From Cardiocondyla obscurior (lineage: Eukaryota; Arthropoda; Insecta; Hymenoptera; Formicidae): a DNA stretch of 64,000 nucleotides. Each line of letters opens with the position of its first letter. The first letter of the stretch is position 1. The stretch covers positions 8,693,501 through 8,757,500 of the forward strand of contig NC_091867.1 in the NCBI RefSeq assembly GCF_019399895.1. Direction: 5' to 3'. The notes below the pieces were generated by a model that was not told the DNA's origin, ran no database searches, and was given only the letters and a program-made list of their open reading frames with translations. Below are positions 38,866-49,500 of this stretch, piece after piece. Position numbers and translations under genes: made by a program.

Positions 38866-38963
38866 CTCGCGCCCGATGACGCACCGAACGCGGTAACACC
38901 TTTTTCCACCTTCCTGCCTCTGGAATATTTGGCGCGGCGTTTGTCAAAGCGGCGGTAATGAGT
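38866..38963 (-). other. Low-confidence candidate exon, 98 nt
   Basis: Minus strand: acceptor TTTATCATGCAG, then 98 nt, then donor GCGAG/GTAAGACG. One frame is open across the whole segment (starts HYRRFDKRRAKYS, ends GASSGAR) and is strongly basic. The pyrimidine tract is weak and an open frame of 32 codons is not rare by chance in CpG-rich DNA. I recognise no domain. It lies between the two ratchet-like sites on the same strand, which is the only contextual support. Confidence 0.12.
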
Positions 38964-41745
38964 CTGCATGATAAATATAACGTAAACTGCATTACGAATG
39001 CATAATGAGCGCAATAATAATAAGTATTGAAAATTTAATGGCCGGCGTTCGCGCGGACGTGCCCCGTAATGAATATTGTATACGCGCGTAATGTGATTTC
39101 GTGCAATTTATAAGTCATATAATATGTAGCAATTTTTCGCGGCGCCGCTAATGACGCGATAATGCTATCCGTTTTATCGATACTGTTAATGGCATTAACT
39201 GCCGCCTTAACGCGAAAGGGATGCGAACACGTAAAGGGCGTTTAGAGTGCCTCCTATCGGTGCAAGTGCCACCGGGGCTGCTGTGTAATTTCTGCGTTAC
39301 GAGTCTTCGACCAATAACAAACTGCCGTAAGTACGGCCGATGCTTCGACGCGCGTATATTCCGTCGGTATCGTCATAAAGGATGACCATTGTCCCGCGTG
39401 ATTCCCAGTTTATCACCGTGTAACTTAGTAGAGAGATAGAGGCGGGAGCGCGAGTACCTATTGGTCAAGATGAACGTTTATACGACGCTCCAGCCGGGAT
39501 ACCGCTATCCCGAGTGCACGCGAATCGACGCTATATCCTATCGGTAGCTCGCGAAATAAATCGCCGTGAACGAAACTTTCCACCGCGACGTGCGTTTAAT
39601 GATCCGTAGATTGAATTACCGGAGAACAAAAAAAAAAAAAATGCACATTTCAAAAGCATAAAAAATAATATCCTACGAGCGACCGTGTACGAAAACTTTT
39701 GCGTGACTATTGTGTTTTACCTCGTCGAGATAATTATCTTTCGCTCCTCATTGTTATCACATCAGCTCTTATCAAATCGCCGTGTTTGAGCGACGACTCA
39801 AAGTAGTTGCGGGGTTCGGACGTAGACGGACACGGCCACAGGCCGCGAAAGCGAGTGCCGTTACCGGCGAGCAATATAGCGTGGCCAAGTATTCAACGAG
39901 ATTTCATGCGAGCATTTCATGCATCTCGGGCTCGTTACCGAAGGGACAAGCGAGCCGACAGGGCCGAGAGAGAACGAACGCCCGGCGCGTGTCGGCCTCG
40001 ATGTTCCGCAGTCGGAGGAGAGAACGAGAGATAGAGAGAACACGGGCTGGCGCGGTACCTCGTTCTCCGGAGGGTTAATGACCAAGGCCGCAGGCTCGTA
40101 ACAATGCATCTCGCGGCATTTCTGCGCGCTATTTTGCAAGTCCCTACGAGCATCGCTCGCCTCGGACGCGCGCCGTAAACCGACGCGAGGTTTCAGCAGC
40201 GGAATGCGCGAACCACGGCTTCGCAGCCGATTCTGACACCGCGCGATATTAATACTTGCCTCGCGACGACATTCGCGACGGACGATTGGAAGCTTTTGTT
40301 TTATTATTCTTTTTTTACGCGAAAAATCTTTTAATGAAAATTTGTATCGTATCTAGTAATGCTAAATAAGATAAGACCACCTTCGTAAATTATTCGCTGC
40401 AAAAAGTGCATTTTAAACAATACATTTAATCCTCTAATTACTGTGCCATAATTTCGTCATGTATAATAAACTTAGTACAAGTACGTGTGTGAAACTTAGC
40501 TAATTAAAACTTCCTTTTAACGTCGAAAGGCACAACGGTTCACGCTCAAGCTGATTCGAAATAAATCGCTCTAGTAGACTAAAAGTATTATACAATTGCC
40601 ATTGCGGTTAGCAATTGCGGGATTAAAAGATTAATTTACCGAGTAGACCTACGGTGAAATTTCTGGAGCAAGACTGTAAAGTAAATATCGCACTTACCAA
40701 CGGCACGTTGAGTTCCCTTGGGAACCTCCTTAGAAAGGGACGAGACGGAGACCGTGGAACGATATTAATATGGGCTATGTACGTGACGCATGCCCCAATT
40801 CTCTAAAAGTCCATTAGAGGAATCACGGGAACGATCCTGGGGAACTATCGTTCGGCCGAAATGCAGATGAAGGGAATTGCGACCGTTGCGATAGCGTGGA
40901 TTTTGGGAAGATCCAACTTGCCCGAACCAACAAATAAATTAATTAACCAAAACAGAAACGAAGAACAATTCCGATCCGCGCTGTGCAATGGAATGAGCGA
41001 AAATAACGAACGACGATCGAATTTCAGATCGATAGTTTCAAGTAGAACGACAAATATAACAAACACGGGAGAAGCGTTAAAGTCAGATTTTACTCGTTCT
41101 CTGAAATCATCGAAACGCACAATATTCTGTCATTTACGTTAATCGAGAATCGTGAATTACCCCGCCCGCTTGCCGAATTTGGTCAGTCGGCTGCGAGGAA
41201 AACCCGATTACGTTATTTCCCCGGTTGCCTCGAATCTCCGACGGTAATCTTCAATTACCTATCCGCGGCGTAGTGATCTGCACGTTATTCCTCGAAAGAA
41301 AAGAGTTTCTCCGGCGATTAAGGATCTCTTACCTCCGCGTCGCCGCAAAGCGCCGTCGGACTGCTTCAGACTTCCGCGCACGTTTCAAGATGAGTTTTGA
41401 AATCCCATTGTAGCTGAGTCAAGGCGGAGGTGCGCGAGAGGAGGGTACAACAACGTATCGTGCTGGCGGTGGGTTTATCCCTAGGGGACGTAGCGTACCA
41501 TGTTGCCCCCTTGGATTCGGACTCGGGAATTACTTCGACTCAGATAGGCCGGAAAACGGACAGAGACCTAGGCGGTCTAATCGCGTTTACACGGCCAATC
41601 CGGCCTGGACCTCGCGCGTCTCGTCCGGCAACGTGGACAATCAGGCGTCATCCGTTTAATTTTTAACAACGCCCCCGTCCACCGTTCGCGTTCACTCTCG
41701 AAATTACGTTGAACGCGTCCGGCAGACGGCTCTACACAGCGCTTC

Positions 41746-41769
41746 AAAAAAAAAAAAAAAAAAAAAAAA
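41746..41769. repeat. Poly-A tract, 24 nt
   Basis: Uninterrupted A24 on the plus strand. It was considered as the tail of a retroposed sequence, but no flanking target-site duplication or recognisable body to its left was seen. Confidence 0.93.
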
Positions 41770-42477
41770 GGGTAAATAAACTGGAGTGACAGCGATTGTC
41801 ATGCGATCGGATATCCCTTTATCGACTTTCCCCTTTTTCCTCCCCTCTCCCCCCCTTAATTTGAAGTCGTCATAAATTCAATAAAAAATAGCTTCGTTCT
41901 TAAATTATCTGAATTCGTCAATAAATTTTTAATAAATAATTTCCGAGTGAAAATTTATCTAGCTAATTTAACTTTGCAGCTAGTGGTTAGATCGTGCGGA
42001 TTAAATATATTTCTTAACTAGTGACTAGCTTGGTATTATATTTGTTTATTTTAAAAATAATCACAACTTTGATTTTTATTGAGTAATTTTATTAGCCACT
42101 CGAAAGAGAATAATGTATATCTTGGGGAAAAGAAGCCGCGCGAGTATATGGAACAGAAAAATACAGCGCGGCTTATGTGAAGCCATCGGACGTTACGGGG
42201 ACTCAATACTTTTCGCGAATGAGATCTATTCGTCGAAGAGTGGGCTCTCGCGTGAAAAGTTTCATGGATACCGCGGACGGAAAAGCGCGTTATCGAAGCG
42301 ACGGATAGATTCCCGGAAAGAAGAGTTGCTTTCCGCTCGACCGGAGTAACGGGCCGAGATATCTAATCGAGATATCACGATCCGCGCCATACGCTCGAGC
42401 GATCTTCGACTTTCGTAGGACCGAGGGGCAAACGAGGAGCGAAATCCGTGGCGCGTAAATTTCCAACCCCCGTTCGA

Positions 42478-42506
42478 GGGGGAGGAGGGAGCAAGGGGAA
42501 ATGGGG
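42478..42506 (+). other. G-quadruplex motif
   Basis: G tracts of 5, 3, 4 and 4 with spacers AGGA, AGCAA and AAAT, i.e. four tracts with loops of 4-5 nt. Its first G5 can also pair with the CCCCC immediately upstream (six-nt loop GTTCGA), so a hairpin competes with the quadruplex. Confidence 0.65.
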
Positions 42507-42599
42507 AAAGAAAGATGTTCTCGAGAAACTATTCCAGAATGCATTTTCGAGCGTGAATTTCTTCGACTTCGGTGACATGCAAGGTATCGAAGGAAAGAC

Positions 42600-42696
42600 G
42601 AGAGACTGAGTGAGTGAGCGAGTGAATGAGTCAGTGAACGGGAAAAAGAGAGAGAGAGAAAGAGAGAAAAAGACAGAGAAAGAGAGAGAGAGAGAA
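42600..42696. repeat. Degenerate GAGT run followed by GA microsatellite
   Basis: A loose (GAGT)n-like stretch at about 42607-42636 passes into interrupted (GA)n at 42647-42696 (broken by GAAA and AGACAGAG). The long serine/leucine/phenylalanine frames on the minus strand here are artefacts. Confidence 0.9.
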
Positions 42697-45664
42697 GATC
42701 GTTCCGCTAGGAGAAAAGAAAAGCATCCCGAAACACGGGAATAAAAGCGCGGAAAGAGGCATCCTCTGGTTGAATCGACTACGAGAGATTGCGCTTGTCT
42801 TCCGACGGACGAAACGAAAAATATGGTCGCATCGAGAGTGTACACCGGATGGTTTTGGCTGAATGGGAGAGTACAGCTCGCCACATTTTATGGACGGCGA
42901 ATGATAAAAATTGACTACCGATAAAACATGAATTTTTCCTCGACGCTTTACGAATATCGGCGTCGGAATGATTGTTTTGCAATTTTCGAGCGTAAAAAAA
43001 GAAATTTCCATGGAGATTTTTTTAATTTTGAAAAAGTCGCGTACGCTAGGCCGCAGCGGAGGAATCAAATATTCATCCGTTATCTCGCCTTTCTTCACTC
43101 CCTCGCGGAATTTTAGAAGCTTTAGGCGCGGACTAGCGGACCACCGGAATTCGCCTGATGCATAGTCGATTCCCGCGGCGGGTTTTCAAACGGATGTAGA
43201 AGAAGCAAGATGTACGTAGTGGTACAGCTCCACCGGGAGCAGCCCGGCGCATCGTAGGTCGGTTATTGCGAGCGAGAAGCTTCTCGAGAAGGTAGCGCGC
43301 GCGACTTGCAAATCTTTGGAAGTGGAAGAGCGGAAAGTCAAATTTGCTCATGATAATATCGCGAATTTCTTATGAAAAGGTGAAAATCGTTTGCTTCCCG
43401 TTTATCCGCTGCTGTCCCGACGACGTGTTCAAAGTCGCTCGTGAGAAAGAGGATTTTATAAATCACCGAAGGAAGAAAGATTATGCTCACGACAAATAAA
43501 TTTGTCTATCTTATCAAGCGTGTTAAATAAATTGTTTTATTAGCACTTTTAACGAAACGCGATATATTTAATGAAGAGAATCTTTAAGCGGAGTGAAACG
43601 ATATAATTTTAGCTTTCCCGGCTGTGCATTTAATTCACAATTTCGCGAACAATAACGTTATCATTGATTGACTGAAATAACTGAATCTAATAAAACCAGC
43701 GCTCGAAATTTTGACGAGTGAAGCAAGGAGTTGCGATTCAAGTTGAACGAGAATCGGAAACTTCGCTTCTCTATCGCCGTCAGATTAGTGCCGCTCAAAC
43801 GGACTTCGCTTCAGTTTAAAGAAAAGATCGCTACGGGTTTCCGAGGCATGGGTAAACACGGAGCTTCGACAGCACTTTGAAGACGATTATCGAATGCGGA
43901 ACAATGACCCGTCTTCGAGCTGCTCCTTCCGGGCTGGGCGAAAACCGGCGGAGGAAACACTTTATTTCACTAAACGAGATGCACAGCTCTCGCAGCTGTC
44001 GCTTTTAGTACAGTTCTCCGATTTCAAATTTAACGTCGTTAAAATGATTAAAAGTTAGCGAGAAAATACGAACAGATAGCACAACAGACGTATTTAAAAC
44101 GCGTTTCTCAATCAACTATTAAAATCGCGTTTAAAAAGAAAAGCGAAAAAAAAAAATGCCCAGTCATAGAAGTTCTTACGATCGTTATTTTCCTGTTTCT
44201 TACGACGCGATATCACTCTTCCAAGAAGATAAAACACTTCTCGCAGGTTGTTCGAATGCCGCTCGAATTCGTACAGCGGCCTGCCTACAGTATAAATATC
44301 GAAAATGGTGGAGCGCTTCGTGAACCGTGATAAACGGCTCGAAATTTCTCCGTGTCTGTCCCTCTCTCTCTCTACCTCTCTCAGAATCTAGCGAGGCCTC
44401 CTCCACTCTACTAAAGCGTGAAGCTACACGATCGACCATGACAGAAAAGTTGGTGTGAGCGTCTAGCGCGGTCGGGCTGCACACAACCACACGCATCTAC
44501 ATACGTGCACGAGCAAGTGACTACGAAAATTCGATGCCCGGGGGAGCGGCTGAGTTAAAGGTACCGGGAGTACCATAAATCCGTTTAAATTGCAACGACG
44601 ACCCTCGATCCGTAGACCGTTGCCGCGGCCTGTGAGCAATTATCCATCAGCTCGACTTCTCTCGCGCGATTCACCTGTCCTCCTTAATCTACCGCGCACC
44701 TTGGCATCTTTCCACAGGGCGCACGAAACGCCTCGGCCGTCAGCACAAAAACATTAATGCATCCGAGCAGAGCGCATACAACCCGCTTGTACACCAAAAA
44801 GCAGATATGGCATTTTCTGTGGCGACAGCGGCTAGCGTACGTAACCCTAGGCGGCAAAAGGCAAAGGATGAGAGAACGAAAAGAAATCAGTCATCGGCAA
44901 TCCGGCCGGCGCGGTATATACATGCGGTACTACATGTGAAACTCGACGCACGACGCTAGTCAGGTTCGTTAGCTGCCGTCGATTGTCATATCTGCTTTTC
45001 AGCGTACATCTAATGCCGCGATTAACAAATTAATCCGATATTCGTCACGCTTAACAGAAATTTATTTTTTATTTTTTTTGTTTCTACTTTCTTATCAACG
45101 ATTTACTCGGTGTTAATACGTAAAACTTTTTAACGAAAATAAATATATCTCGCGTGATGAATAATAAAAATAAAAAATAAAACAATAAAAGATTACAGTT
45201 ATCGCGCCTCGCTCAATACAGTTGACTGTTTCCCCCGCACTTTTACGATTGCGGAAGCACTACTTATTCAGAGTTCGATCGGTCTATTGTTTTTCCTTAT
45301 AACTGGCGCTACGAGCAAATGCGCGTTCGGAAATCAACGCGAGAGCCGTGTGACAGAACGATAAAATAAATGTCGCACCAAAAAAAAAAAAAGAAAAAAG
45401 AATAAAAATAAACAGTCGCGCGATCAAACAGAAACCCATAATGGCGCGATATTTATTTCTTTATCGTACGAGAGAAATAAAAGCGCGATAAAATCTGCAT
45501 CGATATTCTTTAGGATCTTAAACCAGTTTTAAAAACTTTGCATACCTCGCAATTCGCCTTCGCCATTGTTAATCGGTAATAATTTGAAAAAGCTTATAGC
45601 GAGTCCGCCGTTATAACAAATCGAACGTCCGAGCAAACATTATTTTTTCACATGCAAATATTAC
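42697..45664. other. Anonymous non-coding DNA
   Basis: No gene recognised. CT run at about 44362-44383, T-rich tract at 45063-45080, A-rich AATAAA-like stretch at 45160-45190, and A-rich tract at 45381-45408. AT-rich overall from 45030 to 45190. Confidence 0.6.
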
Positions 45665-45709
45665 ACATTTATGTAACATACATTTATGTAACATACATTT
45701 ATGCAACAT
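45665..45709. repeat. 15-bp tandem repeat, three copies
   Basis: Unit ACATTTATGTAACAT; copies 1 and 2 are identical and copy 3 has a single T-to-C change (ATGCAAC). It lies about 87 bp on the intron side of the 45796 donor when read on the minus strand, where the unit is ATGTTACATAAATGT. Confidence 0.95.
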
Positions 45710-45795
45710 TTGTGTAAATAGACGTAATATTTTGAATGGTAACATTTCGCCGAGTCGCGTGAGTAGTGTGTGTATATGATGTGAGCTGAACTTAC

Positions 45796-45852
45796 CACCG
45801 GAAACGGTGCTGTGGGAAACGGGCGAAAATTCGAAAGGTCTGGAATTCTTAC
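45796..45852 (-). other. Candidate recursive-splicing (RS) exon or 57-nt cassette exon
   Basis: Minus-strand segment between the acceptor ending at 45853 and the second donor, CGGTG/GTAAGTTC, at 45791-45795. It is 57 nt, 19 codons, open in phase 0 as VRIPDLSNFRPFPTAPFPV. The peptide is proline/phenylalanine-rich and I do not recognise it. The layout repeats that at 24537-24590: abutted acceptor and donor-like start, then a second donor 50-60 nt later, with a length divisible by three. Confidence 0.33.
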
Positions 45853-45885
45853 CTGCAACGGAAGAAAGACATAGTTACGCTCAGA
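45843..45885 (-). promoter_or_regulatory. Recursive splice site (ratchet point), minus strand
   Basis: Reading the minus strand, CTTTCTTCC is followed by GTTGCAG/GTAAGAAT, with the junction between 45853 and 45852. A plausible branch sequence, GCGTAACT, lies about 25-30 nt upstream of the AG. The pyrimidine tract is shorter than at the 24.5-kb site, but the combined 3' and 5' consensus is still good (GTAAGA donor core). The same orientation as the 24.5-kb site and a 21.3-kb separation fit two ratchet points in one long intron. Confidence 0.45.
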
Positions 45886-46542
45886 CAATTAACGGCGTCC
45901 CGAAAACCGTGTGGCGGAGTATCCCGAAGTTTTATATCTTCCTAAAGGGCGTACGAAATTTCTCAGCTGAAAGTTACGTCTGATAAATCTTCTCGATAAT
46001 CACGCGAGAGACGGCGGGCTCGAAAGGGAGCGGGAGCAGATAAAACCCGCGATAAGCGGACACGTACGACATGCCGACTGAGGTCTATCACGGTCTGTTG
46101 CTCTGTTGCAAGTCAACAGGAAGTGCAAACCGATTTCTTTCGGTGCTCTCCCTTCGTCACTTCCATTTATCCTTCCGGCCAGTTCTGCGATTGCAAACTA
46201 CCTGCCAGGAAACTTGAACGTAAGAAGGGAAAAAAAAAAAAAAATTGCAAAGGTAACGAGCTCACTTCTTCGTCAAGAGTCAAACACTTTTAATTAGACA
46301 AACATATGTGCCGGTACGTAATATTCAAACGGACATTACTTAGCGCATTACAAGCTTGTATTTATGGTTTTCTGCAGGCGGTGAGTATTATAACACCACG
46401 ATCCTTTCTTAAGATACAAACGTAGCTCGCGATCGTACAATTAACGCGCGTAATTAACGTATGATCAGAGCGTGTCGCTCGCGGCTGAAAGAAGCTAAAG
46501 AAGTACGCGTCGCGAGCCACTTAATTGAAAGCAACGATGGAA
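45886..46542. other. Anonymous non-coding DNA
   Basis: No gene recognised. Contains A13 at about 46230-46243 and a plus-strand acceptor TTTTCTGCAG (ending 46377) followed only three bases later by a good donor, GTGAGTATT, at 46381. Confidence 0.55.
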
Positions 46543-46582
46543 GGCAGGCAGGCAGGCAGGAAGGAAGGAAGGAAGGAAGGAA
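46543..46582. repeat. Compound tetranucleotide repeat (GGCA)4(GGAA)5
   Basis: Four to five GGCA units run directly into about five GGAA units. The second unit is probably derived from the first by a C-to-A change followed by expansion. The frames crossing it (Gln-Ala-Gly-Arg and Lys-Glu-Gly-Arg periodicity) are artefacts. Confidence 0.96.
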
Positions 46583-49500
46583 CGAAGGCAAGGGCGAGCA
46601 AAAGAAGAATGAGGAGGAATGGCGCTCCTCCAGCCGCCAGCTGCAACCTGTTGAATTCGGAGATACGGAGATGGGGAATCACGGGCACCGTCCATTTGGT
46701 AACTTCGAATTACTATGAAATTGTTTTACTACTTCACACGCATCGTCTTCGCGTACGTATCACTTGTCGTCGATTCGTCTCTTTTCATTCGAGATGTAAT
46801 TACGACACTAGAATCGAAGGACGAGAATCAAACCGGCGCGACTTGTCGTCGTACTGTCCTCGCGATATCGCTTATAAAAATAATTAAACGTTTTTAAAGA
46901 TTGTAAAATTATATTAACTGCTATTCGTCGAGAAAATAAAAGTAGATACGTACCTAATAATTTTAAAATCAATTATATTTAATGCGACTTTTATCATTTT
47001 CTAATGAATTTAGAGGAAGAGGAAAAAATAAAACCTATTTTTTTTTCTTTTTTTTTTTTGCCAATTTAAATAACTTTTTTTTCAAATTTTGTGAATGTTT
47101 TTATATGCGCGATTTTGTAGGGAGATAACCCAGATTTTTCCATGATGTGAGCTTTCATAATAAATATACGTAAATCGCGATTCGTGATTTATCGAAATGT
47201 ATCAGCTCACTGAAGCTCCAAAAGTGATGTTGTAATTTATTTCTGTCGTATAAATCAATCATTTGCCCGTGCAATTCAAAACCATCGCAATTTTTTTTTA
47301 TATTCTCGCGCCTCGTGCATTTTTCGTGCGCTTTCAAATTGCGTGATTTAGCCGAAGAGAAAATATACATTAAGTACGTCATATCGGTCGCAGAACCTCG
47401 CCGATAGAATGGCTTGAAAGTCAATTAGTGTGTACAGTAAAAATAAGAACAACCAATGTCATTTAAGAAATTTCTTCGCTGCATTACTTATTAAAAAAAA
47501 AATATAAAAAAACGATTAAATATCCTGCACTTTTCCTTCGTTAATGGCGAAAACTACACCTCGATTAAATGCGTCGTCACGAACCGTCTCATATTCCCAA
47601 GAAAAAACCTCACTATTCGAGACATTAATTGCATCGCGCTCGACAATTGTGTTGCTAAAACCGTCTCTCGTAGCTATCTCTTCGCATCGCAATATTCCTT
47701 CCTTATTTTTCAATAAAATTTTACATTCGAGAACTCGCGTCTTCCAATTATAAATACAAAGAGTTCGAATAAGGGTGATTATCTTGGGAATCAAAGTCTG
47801 ATTTCAGCAATTAATCTAAAAGCTTTCCATTTAAAAGCGGAAATGATGGAGCCTGTCGATCGAGGAGATAGGGAATAGCTCGGAAACGTGCTGAGCAATG
47901 ATCGACGCGAGATAGGGATAGAATGCGCGAATCTAGGAGCGACGAATAAAGTACGAAGGGCGAAAGAAAGATAGGAAGAGTGCAACGATCAAGCGCACGT
48001 GGCCGCGCAGCGCATAAAGCGGGAATGTGCGGTGAGGCGAGCCGCTCTCGTGCATTCCGCGGCTTCAAGGCTGAGGTCAAGGCACACCTAAGTATCCGTC
48101 GTCTGAAGTTCCGACTTCTGCGAAGTGACACGGCGAAGGCAGCACGAAGATTTTGGCGTGAACCCCGCACGCCTTCCGCCCGACAAGCGGTTCACCCTCT
48201 GATAAAATTATCGAAACGAAGTTGCGAAGCTGAAAGGGTTTTATCCTATTTTTAAAACCCGTGATTCTAGACGTCGGGCAATGACGTTTACTTCCGCATC
48301 GTACGCCGCAGCGATCTGCTGCGGCTGTTTCATGGTTATCAACTACGGCTTTCTATGTTTATTTCCCTTTTATAAAAATAAAAAAATAAAATAAAATAGA
48401 AATATTTCGCGCGCGTGAAACAGAAATAAAAAAAAAAGAAAGTCGGCCGCGGGATTGACTGGTATTTTTTGCACTGCGTAAAAATTGCACGCTGAAACTG
48501 CAACTCCCCGAAGGCCGGCTGTAAGATCGCGTGGCGCAAGATTGCGCCTGCACGTGCAATGAATCGATAGCACAGAAATAAAAATTACATCGATTCATGC
48601 GAGTCCTTGAGCGAACATTACCATTTTTAAAGATATTTTTATATCACTGTGGTAATCTCAATAAATTGCACAAATTGCAATGCAAAACAAGATTAATAAA
48701 GTATTATGTGTTATGGTACAGCGTATCGACAATGATATTGGCATCGTATAATTGTGCAATAAATCGCCGGAACGAAAAGAATGGAATTGAACTCGAAAGT
48801 ATTGAAAGATACAAAAGGAATAAAAAAAAAAGTTTATATGAAAAGAAAACCATGGGATAAAGATATCTCGAAATTTACATACGCGCGAGCTTTTCTTTAC
48901 TTCGTCATCACGTAGATTTTCTGCGCGCGATAGAAATAATTTCACAGCGTGAGCAAAAAAAGATTCACGAGGCTTTCGTCTTTCTTCCAGTCGGATTTAC
49001 GCCGCTCAAATTATTATCAGAGCAAGATCTCAATAAAAAAAATGTGGAAAGAGATTTAAAGAGAATGTCGGACAATCAATTTCCACTCTGGTTAAAAGAA
49101 ACAGACATCGGGGAGAATAAAAGCTTCGCGGAAAGTCGCGCGTGTTGAGGCGCGTAAAAAAAAAAGAAAAGAAAAAGAACACAGCCAGATTTTAAACGAA
49201 AAAGTATAATATTAAGTTTAAATATATTTCGAACAAAAATCCGTGAGTTTCGAGATTTCCGTACGATTAGATTGTCGCAAAAGAGTACTTTTCCAAAACT
49301 GAGTTGCCGGTGATAAAACTTTTAATTGTAATACGACACATGTTACAAAGTTATTCTTATATACTAATGTTAATATTGCTCTCGACGGTGAAAAAATGTA
49401 TTTTAAAATTTAATATTTCACAAATTTTCTTTCTCGTGTGTGAACAAAAAAAAAAAAATTATAGGAAGAGCATGTTCTAGTTCATCTAAATTTCTCCTGA

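Larger units (their letters stand above)
38521..42477. other. Anonymous DNA with a few splice-like donors
   Basis: No gene recognised. Minus-strand GTAAG donors in good context lie at 38861-38865, 40691-40695 (TTG/GTAAGTGC) and 41329-41333 (GGAG/GTAAGAG). Only the first has an upstream acceptor and an open frame, so only that one is listed separately. A24 homopolymer at 41746-41769; C/T-rich tract at 41829-41856 (G-rich on the minus strand). Confidence 0.5.

Noticed and set aside
40691..40735. TTG/GTAAGTGC donor on the minus strand with a short upstream segment
   Set aside because: The upstream segment contains a GTTCCC/GGGAAC near-palindrome and only AAG acceptors; no convincing exon.
41746..41769. 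A24 as the tail of a retroposed copy
   Set aside because: No recognisable body and no target-site duplication flanking it.
47155..47794. Two neighbouring minus-strand frames considered as pieces of one decayed element
   Set aside because: The upstream one has no ATG start, neither shows a motif of any transposase, reverse transcriptase or other family, and no terminal repeats were seen.
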